The translations under genes and the position numbers were made by a program. The notes below the pieces were generated by a model that saw only the letters and a list, made by a program, of their open reading frames with translations, made no database searches and had not been told where the DNA came from. Source: Euonymus europaeus (Eukaryota; Streptophyta; Magnoliopsida; Celastrales; Celastraceae). Taken from it: DNA of 64,000 bases. Positions 39,001-50,800 of the stretch are shown one piece after another (the stretch's first letter is position 1; every line of letters starts with the position of its first letter). The stretch is taken from positions 2,743,001 to 2,807,000 of the forward strand of contig OY756972.1 of NCBI GenBank assembly GCA_963580455.1. The letters run 5' to 3'.

Positions 39001-42000
39001 CCTCAAAGAAAGCATACTGTCATTATCCTGATCAGATAAGTCCCACACCTGCTTTAAGACATCTGGAAAAGACCAAGCAGAGCATTATGGGTCATAAGAA
39101 TCAGCAAACAAAACAAGGATCTTAAGATGTTCATCATCCAAAGGAAAGTCCCTATTGTCAAGAGTTTCATCGAGCTATAATATAAAAAACAGAGCATGAA
39201 ATACCCTCAAAAGGATTCTACATTATCATATATGCATACGCATTATGCAGTCAAGAAAAATACATAGTAAATTAGTAAGAGCGTGACCTACACCTATGAA
39301 AAGGTAATAACGATGGGCAATAAGCCAATAACGCGCCTAAAAGATGTCATATGAAGTCTTTTGTATTCATCCATTAAGTGTTGTTAAATGGTTAACAAGT
39401 TCCTGAATAATTGTAATGTTTAAGCCTGAAACATAATGCCCATTACTCCCATAGCAGTCTCTCTCAATTGCAATGAAAAATAAAAATAACCATACCTATT
39501 GGTAGCCTCCAACTCAAGAATAGAACCCGTGCCTGCTCACCAGTGATCCTTCCATCTCTGTCATCATCGACTTCCATAAAGACTTTCGTATACTTTTGAA
39601 CATCAGATGGTTTCATCTTCGGCCATGGAAGCTCGGAATTGTCAGAAGAATTTGATCTCGCGACAGAAATACCAGAAGAGGGAAGGGTGGGCATCCTTTG
39701 AGCAGAATTTTGTGGACCTAGACTCGATGACGACGGTGCCTGCAGAGGCTGACTGCCTAAAGGCTGCATTGCAAAAGCACCCTGCAATGCATCAAGTGAC
39801 TTAGGCTTCACTGAAGTTGGAGCCGCACTGGAAACTGAAGAAGCTGGCACGCTACTAGCTGCATAGCTCGGTATCAAAGGTCCTTGTTTTGTCGTGGAAG
39901 TAGCTCCAGAAAACCTATCGCCTCCAAAAAATGAATTGGAAGAAAACCCATTTCCAGAAACAGCTGACACTTTTGAATCATTTGCAGTTGATTGGGAGGT
40001 CGTTGAAGGTAGATTTTGAGGCTGTGAAGTAGCTGAGGGCATTGATGGACTAACCCCTCTGGGTCCAGGCAGAGTTCCACCAGCAGCCCTCCCACCAAGC
40101 CAACCGAGACCAGCAGTGGCAGCAGGCATAACTTGGTGAGGAATGGATGCAGAAGTAGAACCAGGAGGCATGACATTAGGTTGACCCACCATACCACCTC
40201 CAGGACCTGTAAATGTAATCCCCTGAGGGGGCCGATCAGTAGGTATGGCTTGAGGTGGTCCCATGGACTGACTTTGCTGAGAAGGAAAATATTGCTGGTT
40301 CATACTTGAGTTTGAAACTCCTGGTCCTCTAAAACCAAAATTCTGAGATGCTGGTGGGGTAACTGCACCCATTGGTGGGACAGATGCAGCAGCCATTGAA
40401 TTCGATTGATTAGCAGAGGTGGCAGGAAGAGCAATATTTGGTGGTGGAATTTTTGCAGCAGCAGGACCATATAACGCAGCCTTAACAATGTCAGGTGTCA
40501 ATTCCCGCCTACTTTGTGCCACCGTAACAAGTTTGAGAGCATTATAAAATTCTGCCCGACCAAGGAAACTCAAGCGGGCCTGATCAGCATATGTCCATAT
40601 CTGCAGACATATATAAGAAATTGATCAGCACAATTCCTATCATGAAGCTTTAAAAAATAAGCTTTCGCATCCCTTCCACAAAAATAGATTAGGTTAATTA
40701 ACTTCCAAGCACAACTCCAACAGTAAAGGTAGGGTTGGGGAAGGGACACAATCTTACCGCGTCATACGGGAGAGGGTGTGTCCAGTATTTGAGGCTTTGG
40801 TCACTAGGTTGTGATGTAGCAAATTGAACATAGCACATAAACCACAGAAAGCTCATCTATGACTATGGGGGGTAATAAGCAGGGAAACTTCTCTAGAAAA
40901 TTTATTCAAAAGTTGTGTTAACTATTCTAACTGTCTGGTACTCTGGTTTACAAAGCCTGATTCCATACAAATACTGTTTAAAAAACAGCTATGGCACTTG
41001 TTCCTAAAAGTCAAACACTAACCACCAAATTGAAGAAGAAAAATTGGGACTATAAAACCTCCCACTTTCAAAGACAACATCTCTCTTTTATACATATTCA
41101 ACATTGAAACTGATTAAGTGGCTATTTCAAAGTCATTAAACAATATGCACATCCTGGAACTCCTTGCATACTTGGATATCACATTACCTGGCTCTTTCAA
41201 ACTTAAGGACACAGATGTATGAGACTATACAAGTATACAACAGATCCTGTTCAAGAAAGGTCAATGGATATCATATTACCAAACTAGAAGCAGGTGCCAT
41301 TAAAAATATACCATATTAAGGTGATACTAATATTGAGAATGGGACCATGCCTCCATTTACCAGAACCTTTATTGATCCTACAGGGAGCAGTAATAGGATG
41401 TGGTCAAACCCATAGGGCGAACTTGCAGAGGAAGAGAAATCTCCTGATGGTTGGGGCCAATGTTAGTAGACATTTCTTCTGCCCCAATAATTATTAATGC
41501 ACATATATGTCATTCCATGCCTAAAGCCATCTCGGTTCAAATAATCATTCAGCCATCACCTGCATTGGCTTTCGCAAGCTTACATTTTAGCTCATTGACT
41601 ATAAGCTAAAGCAAAATCTGTCTATGCATCAGCAAGTACAGATTTAATAATCTATTTCCTTTTAAGTTCATAGTTCTTACGCCATTCAAATGTGATTCTG
41701 GTCCAATGTAAAAGTCAAAATCATAAAAGAATCAAGTAATAACTAGCATATCCTTCCTCGTGTTCCTTCTCCCTCGTTTTAGCCATTTTGATACAAATTT
41801 GACTTGAGACCTGGATGATGTTATCTTAATCTTCATTTCTAGTCTAGCTTGTAGAATTATTTTATTGTAGCGCAAGCAGAACACAAACAGCAAGGTGAAT
41901 GTTTTTAGCAGTGAGGAAGTAGATATCTTCTCTATATCAGGTGTGGGGCAGAATCAAGGAGCATTTCCTCCAAGCCTCATTCCCAAATCAAAACCAAACC

Positions 42001-42965
42001 TTTGTATTAGCAATCTAATTCAAGGATGCATGGATCTAAATTTCATATTTGCATACCACACTATGCTATTCAGTGTGGTTAGCTGTAATACAACAAAACT
42101 TACCCTGGGCAAGGCATTGAAAAAGTCAGACATCCTTCAGAGTAAGTAACGAATCATCAACCATATGTGGCATACTGTCCTAAATCACACATTCCATGGT
42201 TATGGGATACCCATATTAGATTATTTTTGCAAACTAAAGACAGAAAGTCCAAGTTACTCAATAATTCTTGACAGAAACAATCAATCCAAGATTCTCAAAT
42301 TTTCCGACAAGTAAACAGTTACCAGTAATTTCTTTCTTTTTTATATTGAAAAAGAAAAAGAGGGTGCTGTTTGATATCAATGTTAAAAGATTTGTAAAAC
42401 AACTTAATAGAAATTTGAACAACAATATATCCAGTTGCCTCGGTTGGAGAATATTAATTTTGTTTCAAGTAACTAATTCTGCATGGGTAACAAAGTGGAA
42501 GACACGAGTGTAGCTCCCTTGAGTTACCCCGTCTGAGACCCGAACTTACCCAGCGAGTGCATCTTCTGAAGGGTTTAACTCCTGTTCTTGAAAATTATGA
42601 AAAAACAATGACTCAAAAACGATCGCAAATAAGCATTATGGCACTATTGTCCCAGGATAAGAACACCAGATCAAATAATCCAACCAGAATTCTTAACGTT
42701 ATAACCAGAATAACGTCCAATTCCTTCTAGTATAATAGATCTCCTGATTCAATATTTCAGTCCTCGTGAATAAGAGAAAAGGAAAACACCCATCATTCAA
42801 AGACAATTGTAAAGAAGTAGCGAGACAAACCTGAGCGAGGACTTGTTTTGACAAACCGGATCCTTGAAAGAAAGCTACAGCTTCATGTCCACTGATCTTT
42901 CCATCCCCATCCAAATCCGCTCTCTTAAAATACAGCTCGAATTGATCCATATTTTGCCCCGCCAT
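33073..42965 (-). CDS. EH-domain endocytic protein, AtEH1/Pan1-like
   Basis: Subunit of the plant TPLATE complex acting in clathrin-mediated endocytosis (and, for AtEH proteins, autophagy). Thirteen coding exons: 42965-42831, 40600-39496, 39062-38859, 38776-38556, 37740-37666, 36501-36430, 36330-36232, 35920-35849, 35762-35648, 35109-35041, 34882-34573, 34474-34390, 33495-33073; 994 aa, near the roughly 1020 aa of AtEH1. EH domain 1 (from residue 8; loop DLDGDGKISGHE) and EH domain 2 (about 385-480; loops DDDRDGRITGEQ and DQDNDSMLSLREF) are joined by a Pro/Ser/Gln-rich linker. Then a coiled coil (KEKIEFYRTKMQEL to MELHQAII), then a Ser-rich tail with repeated SRFDSF-type motifs and DADPFG. 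Intron 1 is 2.2 kb. One GC-AG junction is required at 38555. Confidence 0.95.
34236..34418. repeat. Tandem duplication containing the EH1 exon 12 splice donor
   Basis: Segments 34236-34318 and 34344-34418 are near-identical copies 108 bp apart, starting GACTTTCAGAAACAATAGAA and running through CTCACCTTAGAATTAGATG (the last codons of exon 12 plus its donor, antisense). The left copy has an extra 8 bp (TGATTAAA-like). The 34344-34418 copy provides the true exon end; the other sits in the intron as a decoy donor. Confidence 0.85.
36553..37005 (-). mobile_element. LINE 3'-end remnant in an EH1 intron
   Basis: On the minus strand a degenerate reading gives VMMYGMECLAVERQ (the LLYGAECWAV-type motif at the end of plant L1-like reverse transcriptases), later GVGDVEKRM-like text, and a 3' tail of the familiar form GACCCCAAATATTGGTATTAA followed by a GAT/GGTTGTGG simple run. 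Stops interrupt all frames, so it is dead. It lies in the intron between EH1 exons 5 and 6, in the same orientation as the gene. Confidence 0.6.
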
Positions 42966-43680
42966 CTCGATCCGTCAAACAGTATAGTGCCACCCTCTTT
43001 CCGCCCCTCTTGTAATCACCGAAAAAAGTAACGATAGATCTGATCCGGAAATCCACCAAAAGTATTGATATCTCATGCAAGATAAAATGATCAACCGCTC
43101 ACAAGGAAACTGTTAGAATTCAGATTGGACAGACAACGAAATCACGCTCTATGGTTGCCCAACCACGACCTGGATTCCCTCATCTCTCCACCGAAGATGA
43201 TTTAAAAATTATGCAGAAAGAGCACCTCCGCCTCCTTTCTCCTCCTCACTCGCGCATATGGTTGTTCTTCTTCCCCCACAAAACCCTCGACCCAACAATC
43301 TCACCCGAGTTGACAAAGTCCGACTAGAAGGAAGCAGCCTAAGAAAGAGACTGCAAATTTACACTGGACTTTTGATCGATGAAGAAGTGGTGGTGATGCT
43401 GCCGGTGCTATCGGGAGGTGTTCTGAATTATTTTGGAGAAGGTTTGGGAGAGAATGAATATATGAAAACGACAAAAGTAATTTGGGAATTGGATTTTAAG
43501 AAGAAAAAAAAACTCCACGGTGAAAAATGAATAATATACAAAATTATCATTTTAAATTTTTTAGGGTGCCACTATTCGCACCCTTTCTTTTACCCTTTAA
43601 ACCACCATCCCCCACCAACATGTAATTCAAGATACAATAATTATAAGAAGAAATGAACAATATCACAAGAAACTATAACG
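42966..43680. other. EH1 upstream region
   Basis: Promoter and 5' UTR of EH1 (transcribed to the left). A 90-codon open frame on the + strand at 43258-43530 shows no family resemblance and is not called. No further feature seen. Confidence 0.5.
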
Positions 43681-44019
43681 TCATGTTTGGTTTGCTGCAG
43701 GAATGAGAATGAGAATGGAAACACGAACAATAATGAGAATGAAAATAAAATTGTTATTGTTTTTGATTGGTGACAAGATTGTAAGAGGAATGAAATGAAA
43801 ATAATAGGTCAAAGATTATACTATCCTTTATTTTATTTTTTGAGAAAATCTGTATATGTAAAAGTGTAATTATTTTAAGAAAAAAAATGACAAAAGTATA
43901 ATTCTACATGTAAGAAATTTCATTAGGCCATGAATTTACAATTTCTAAGGAATAACAAATTTCGGAGAATTAAATAATTCATCATTCTGTTCCTTCACTT
44001 TGAGGCCAACCAAACATGA
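43681..44019. mobile_element. MITE with TCATGTTTGGTT termini
   Basis: A 339-bp segment begins TCATGTTTGGTT (43681-43692) and ends with the exact reverse complement AACCAAACATGA (44008-44019). The interior, with GGAATGAGAATGAGAATG near the left end, is of the kind I recall from hAT/PIF-type plant MITEs. It has no coding capacity. The target duplication is not clear by eye. Confidence 0.7.
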
Positions 44020-44121
44020 AAATTTGATCGGAATAAAATTGGGAGATTGTTTTCATTTTTAATAACTAAAAACGATTTTAAGTATAGTTTTCAAAAACAA
44101 TTTTTAAAAATAAAAGAAATG

Positions 44122-44510
44122 TAAAAATTCATTTGATTTGTATTATTTGTAAACTGTTTTCTAAATAAAAAGTACAAAGTTTAGACATAAAAAAATATTT
44201 GTTATATAATATAACTAGGACAGTAGTGAACAATGATGGAAAGTAGATCAAGTAAATTTGTAGATATGATGGAGAAGGTGGAAAGGAGGGAAGAATTTGA
44301 GAGAGAAGGGAGATTGTAACAACTAATGAGAATGGAGGAAGGAGAAGTAGAGCAAAAGGGAAAAAATAAAGTTCAATTTATTTATAAAAATGTCACCGAT
44401 CCATTTCCAAAATTTTCCAAAACATGATTTAGTTGTTTTTGATTTTCTGTTTTCAAAAACACAATTCTGAAAACTATTTTCAAAATTTGTGACACCCAAA
44501 TGAATTTTTA
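44122..44510. mobile_element. Second MITE-like element with TAAAAATTCATTTG termini
   Basis: The left end TAAAAATTCATTTGATTTG (44122) is matched by the reverse complement of the right end, CCCAAATGAATTTTTA (44495-44510), giving about 14 bp of terminal inverted repeat around a 389-bp AT-rich segment. Being AT-rich, chance similarity is possible, so confidence is modest. Confidence 0.45.
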
Positions 44511-44819
44511 TACATAAATAATCTGAAAATTTAGGATGAAGATATGAGATTGTTAAGTGATTTTAATGATAAGATAATAAATATATCAATTTTTTTTGAA
44601 AATTATTTTGATTGTGTATATTAAAGTGAATTTGTATTGTTAGGCAATATGATTTTATTAGAAATGAAATTAAACAAGAAGAAGAGTATGATGTTGTGAA
44701 TGAAAGTAAAAAAAATATTGAAGTTGATGTTATAAATTAATTTTTCATTGATATGGTAAGCTAAATAACTAAATTAATATATGATATATTTTCTTCGGTA
44801 AGCTTTTTGCTGTTGAAAA

Positions 44820-46110
44820 TGATATATTGGTCGATATGTCTAATAATTTGGTGAAGTTGCGAAATATCTTATATACGTTAAAAAACAAGGATCCGAATAA
44901 ACGTGTCGCCGACTAAAATTATATACAATGCACGTTAGAAGTTTCGAACTACAAAGAAAGCTAGTAAATTTCATATGCAAAAACTCATGTCATTCTTACA
45001 CCAATATGAGTACGTTTTCTTTCATCGAAGTAATGCTCATACTAATGAGCTTGAATAATTAGATTGTATATCCAAGCTTGTTATAAGTATTTTGTGTATT
45101 TTCACATGGGTTATCGATGGATGCTACCTACAAAACTATTTGATTAAGGATGCCTCTATTTGAGATTGTAAGTGTGACTTCGACGAAAATGACATTTTAT
45201 ATTGCATTTGTATTCTTACCATCAATAAAAGAAAACAATTATATTTGGGTATTGAATTGATTGTGGTAAACAATTGATGAATGCAATACTCTAATAGTTA
45301 TTGTCACCGATAGAAATTTGGCGTTGATGAGGTTGTGTGCACAGATAATTTTCAAGGCGACGAAGCTGCTTTGCAGATGGCATATCGATAAAGTTGTTAT
45401 AACCAACTGCAAAAAATAATTTCAAGACGAGCAATATTGGGATGCATTCATGCAAAAAATCATTTTAGCACAATTTTATTTATTCTCAAGAATCATACAA
45501 ACATAGTTGTTGATCTCTTTATAATACTCCACCACTCCTTGCATAAAAAGATTTCAAGATCGAGTTCAGCTAACCATGAGCATATATATCTTAGTTAGTT
45601 TGTCACATGCATTACATCCTTACATTATATTTGTAAAATATGTAAGAGCTTAAGGTAATTGTCGCTTTTGAGCTATTGCTGGGTTGCTTGGTTTTGGCGA
45701 GTATACATGAAAATATGTTAAAACTTGATTGATGAGTTGAGAACATTATGGGTAGAATATGTTGATTTGTTTGATGGTTATGATCGAGCATGTTCCATTT
45801 ACAACTCACTAAACTTTTGAGAATAAGATAGGCCAACGCCACTTCAAAACTAGATGACAATGTCTGACATGGGTCACTTGATTGCTTCAAAAAACAATGT
45901 CATATTACATATTCTTAGTTATGAATGATGCTTGACATTTTTGCCATTGCGATCAATGCATCCACCGTCGCATGAATATGTTACTATCACTATCGGGTTC
46001 ATTAATAACAATCGCTTTGTCCAGGTTGCCTTGACGGAGAGATACTCGATGCTTCCCACCATGATTCATTGGTTTAGATACATGATACATGTATGATTGC
46101 ACAACTACAT
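44820..46110 (+). pseudogene. Decayed Mutator-like (MULE/FAR1-type) transposase
   Basis: Read across frames with stops and shifts, the family order is clear: a segment like LVKLRNILYTLKNKD; then TKIIYNAR and HMQKLMSFLHQYEYVFFHR; the MULE core with MDATYKT, MPLFEIVSVTST and FYIAFVFL; NNYIWVL; then IVTDRNLALM and LLCRWHIDK, hallmarks of MULE transposases. Near 45990-46080 comes INNNRFVQVAL, the OTU-protease-like NNNHFVQV motif carried by some MULE proteins. Many stops and frame breaks show it is dead. No inverted repeats were found bounding it. Confidence 0.75.
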
Positions 46111-46499
46111 GAGTTATATACTGTATATAGAACAACATACCTCATAGATCAAGTGTAGTCATTCTATGTTTTCACCTGAAATCATTACGTTATAATTTAC
46201 ATAATTTATAAGTGGTTGTATGAGATTGCATTGAATATCTAAGCTTGATTTTTTTCTAGACCATTCAATTTTGTAACTTGCGCTTTTTTAGTTGAGAAAC
46301 TTACACAATACGAACACGTGAATATCGAATATGAATATCTCGTCCTCCCTCTCTCATTCATCACATCAAGTCATCAATCAAAATTATAACAAAAAGACAA
46401 AAATAATAACAAATATACAAAAAAAAGTATAAAAAAGTATAAATTAGCTTAACAATTTCAAAAAGACATCATTCTAGACAAAAAAGACAAAGATTAGTG

Positions 46500-47640
46500 G
46501 AAATGCAATGGATGTGTTTTAGGGTGGAATGAATAATGTATGAGAATGCGTGATGTTATTGATGTGATTGTATTGAAAGATATACTTCGATAATGTTGAT
46601 GAGTATGTGACTTGATTTTTTTATAAAAGATGTATGACTCAATATTGATTTTAATGTAGTTCGTTGGAGAATGGATGCGAAAATGAAATAATAGATGCTC
46701 GACAAATATTGAAAGGAGAGAATGTATAAAGATTTATATTTTGCTTATATAATTGTATTGAAAAATGTGTTTTACTAACGTTGATGAATATGCGACTTGA
46801 CATTTTGTATAATAAAATATGATCCAATATATAATTTTAATGGGTCAACAAAATTTTATCACTGCTATGGAATCATTACAAGTTATCCAATAATATAATG
46901 TCAAATTTAAAAGAGTGATGTATCTAATTGCGAACTCTCAAACAACAATATAAAGTTGAAGGGATGTTGTCAAGGAGAGCAATACTAAGCACTCACAATG
47001 GTTAACATTTATTGGGTCAGCAAATTTATATTTTAGGTCCCACTTTTATTACACAAAATTCAAACCACGCACATCTTCAAATACAACTACATTATCAAAA
47101 TACATTTTTCAATACAGTCATATCACCAAAACACAAATTCTAAAACATTAAAATCAAGACTGAGTGCCACATATTTTATAAAAAATTAAACCACAGTCAT
47201 CCACATCACCAAAACACATATTTTAATACAACAATATCACCAAAGCACATTTCTCAATACAGACACATCAACAAAAACATATATTTTCACACAATTTGTT
47301 GGGTCAGCAAAATACAAGGTGATAAAGATAATGAGCCATTAGTTGTTGATGTGGCTGTATTGAAAAATGTGTTTTTGTTGATGTAACTATATTGAGAGAT
47401 GTATTTTGATGATATAGATGAGTATGTGGTTTGACTTTTGAGTAATAGTTGTGGGACACATAATTAGTTTCAGTGAAAAAAGTAGTGAGAAATGAAAAGT
47501 TAGTGGCGTGATTAATGAGATTGTATTGGAAGATGAATTTTGATGATATGTTTATATTGAAAAATGTGTTTTGTTGATATAAATAAGTATCTGATACCAC
47601 TTTTTATGTAACAAAGATGAGATGCAAATATAAAATTGTA
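46500..47640. repeat. Repeat region with inverted, degenerate ~35-bp motifs
   Basis: Motifs of the form GATGTGATTGTATTGAAA / TGTGTTTTGTTGATGT occur on the + strand at about 46540-46800 and 47340-47600, and in reverse orientation at about 47060-47290 (AATACAGTCATATCACC and AACACA runs). GGGTCAGCAAA appears twice (46994 and 47299). The inverted layout suggests overlapping or nested foldback elements. A related set occurs at 59880-60250. Confidence 0.55.
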
Positions 47641-47857
47641 GATAAGTCAAGTGTGTAAGTATTGTGGTTGCCCTAATATTGGGCTTCTACGACTACTGGC
47701 TCCGGTCCGCGGATATGCGAAAGCCCAAATTGCAGCAGAAACGACCCGCCTCGATCAAAATCAATCCCCGTTTTCCCGCCAAAACCCCACCAATAAATCC
47801 CCGATCGGATTTTTATCGCACGGCTTCTTTGATATTCGACGGCGAAAAAACCCAAAA

Positions 47858-50800
47858 ATGGTCATACTGAAAAAACCTAAATCGACCACCTCCAACAATA
47901 GCAATAACGTGTATCACATCGGTGGCATTCAGGTGGAGTTTCCGCACCAGCCGTATGGCACGCAGTTCGCTTTCATGGGCAGGGTCATATCGACGCTCGA
48001 TCGGGCAACGAAAGACGGCCACTGCCACGCGTTGCTCGAGTCACCCACTGGCACTGGGAAGACGCTGTCCCTGCTGTGTTCGGCTCTGGCGTGGCAGAAA
48101 AATTACCAGGTGAAGAATCAGGATGCCAATCTCTCTAACTCGAAGCCCAATCCAGAGGCAATAATCGATCCCTTGAACCATGGAGGCGGATTTATCCCTG
48201 AATCGCAACCTCCAAGTGAGTTAGTTTTAGCTTATGCTGTTTTTCTTTTACCATGCTTTGAAGCTAAAATGTTGGCAGTGATTTGTTTGTGGGGTTTTGC
48301 AGCGCCTGTGAATTTCGAAACAGGGAATCCTGCACCCAACAACAAAACTCAGAAGAAAAAGAATGCGCCCACTATATACTACTCATCGTAAGTTTTACAT
48401 AAAAACCGTGAAATATTATAGATAAACTGAATGTATTTTGGCTTTTACATGAATTATAGAAGTATTATTGATTGGATATTTATATGTTGTTTTTTTCTTG
48501 TTCATAAAAGGAGGACTCATTCGCAACTTTCTCAAGTAATCCGTGAATACAAAAAAACTTCTTATCGAGTGCCAATGGCAGTTTTGGTAGGCAATTAAAT
48601 CTTCTTCTCATTACATTTGGTTGTTTATTAGAATATGTAAGCTATCATGCATATTACTCGTTTTCTGTGATTCCCATGCATCAATTTCACCAGTAGAATT
48701 GTTGAATTTCACTATTTGCTCTTAAACTCCCAGCCAATAGTGCTTTTCCTTAGCAAATTTATGCTTAGATTTGAGTAGGATGTTCGTTCTTGTTCTCATA
48801 CTGATAATAAAGAAAAACAACTCCAAGCGCACAAGGCGTCTCTATGGTGCCTGAGTCTGCAAAGGGCAGATGCACACAGATTATTCCCATATTGCTGAGA
48901 GGCTATTTCCCTCTTTTGGATAAGTGACCTGTGACCCATATATTGCAGTGAAGCAATTATACTGTGGTGCCGAGGTTCACCTATTTTCTTCACTATGTTG
49001 TTATGCTCAACTAATTCAACTTGCAGCCGATTACAGGTAGTAAATTCCGAAAATGGCAAACATATCAATAGTGCTTGTGGTATTTGTAGAGGTTGATGTT
49101 GCTCAAAAGGTCCTCTAAAAAGTTTAAGAAACGTAAATTTGTGTCGTTTATAATAGTTTTTTAGTTGTTTCTATGTTGCAGAACTTGTTTTACATAAGAC
49201 TTACAGTAATTTTTTACAAGTTCACATTTTTCAATGTTTTTACAGGGTTCCCGAAAACACTACTGCACAAATGCACTTGTATACGGGAAAGATAACATTG
49301 ACGAAGAATGGTGCAGTTCAAGCAAAAGACCTATTATTTTCTTTTTTTTTTCAAAAAAACTTCTGTATGTTATTTCTAATATGTGAGTGGAAATTTTCAG
49401 TAAGCTGCTTCTGAGAGATCGAGATGATGGATGCTTTCATTTCAAGTGAGTAATCTTCTAACAAGCTATAATCATTTTGTTTTTGCATTAGGACATGCTG
49501 GTGTTATTCATGATCACCTTAGCTGTCTTTTATCGCTATTTTGACATGAAAGTGACAATAAAAATTGTAACATTTATGAACAGAAATGTACACAAACTCA
49601 AAGGTCATCCATCACTCAGGAAAGGAGGTAGTCATGAGGTCCATGATATCGAAGATCTTATTAAAGTTGGACAAGTTGTTGAAGGTTTATTTTTCAGTTC
49701 CATGTTGTTCCTAGAAGTTGCATTTTGTCATTAAGAAAGAATTAAGATTTGTTTATCTTTTTAGGTTGTCCATATTATGCTGCACGTTCCATGGCAGAGG
49801 AAGCACAGTTGGTTTTCTGCCCATACAATTACATAATTAATCCTATCATTCGAGGAGCAATGGAAGTAGATATTGAAGGAGCCATTGTTATTCTTGACGA
49901 AGCTCAGTATGTCTCCATTCTCCATCCCGTGTTTCATTTCCCCAGAAAAAAAGTGAAAGGCTATTAGTAAGGATGAATTTTTGTCCATTACCATAGGGGT
50001 AGGCACATGTAGTAATTTAATTTCACCATATTATTCCTGTTATTTGGAAAATAATTATTTCTTTAGGGTATGGAGATCTTATTGCCCAACCATGGACTTA
50101 AGGTAGAGTTCCATATCCTAACCACACTAAAGGGGCTGGTGTAGAATATTACATGATTACATCCCCAGAAAATCTGTGTCATAACTCATTAATTTTTTTA
50201 TACTTTCAATGGTATTTTGCGACTTAGCAATTTGCAAAATAAAAAGAAGATGTAGTAACTGCAATTGAATAGAGATGAATGCGTTCTTACATATTTTCCA
50301 AAGAGTCCAATATTAGATTGACAAACAAACAAGTTCCACAGCCAGATCCGTGTTTTTTGTTCTTCTTGTCATAATATCTGGGTGCTCAGGGATTGTATAT
50401 TAGTGCAAGTGAATCAATTTTCAAATCGATTTCTCATATTTTCCTTGGTTTTCAGCAATATTGAAGACATTGCTCGTGATGCTGGTAGCATGGATCTCGA
50501 TGAAGATGTTTTGAACAGTACGTTATGAAAATTATAAATTTTTTGCTTCACAATATGCCCATTTTCTTATACTGGTTTTTCATTACGGAAGAATTGCAGA
50601 TGGAGCTTGAGCAACTTTCCTTATCTGATGCTACAGTTTACCAGCCACTGTTTGATATGGCGGAGGTAGCAAATTCACACATTCTATTTCAACTTTTTTT
50701 GTTGGTACTTAGTGTGCGACAAATGTGTAGGGCCTTGTAAGTTGGATTGAACTCAGGAAAAACACACTCGAGAAACGTGAATTTCAGCATTATTGTTCTT

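Noticed and set aside
39120..39180. Minus-strand open stretch in an EH1 intron
   Set aside because: Reads plausibly for about 18 codons but does not match EH proteins and is bypassed by a good acceptor at 39063.
43258..43530. 90-aa + strand ORF upstream of EH1
   Set aside because: No family resemblance and it lies in the EH1 promoter; probably chance.
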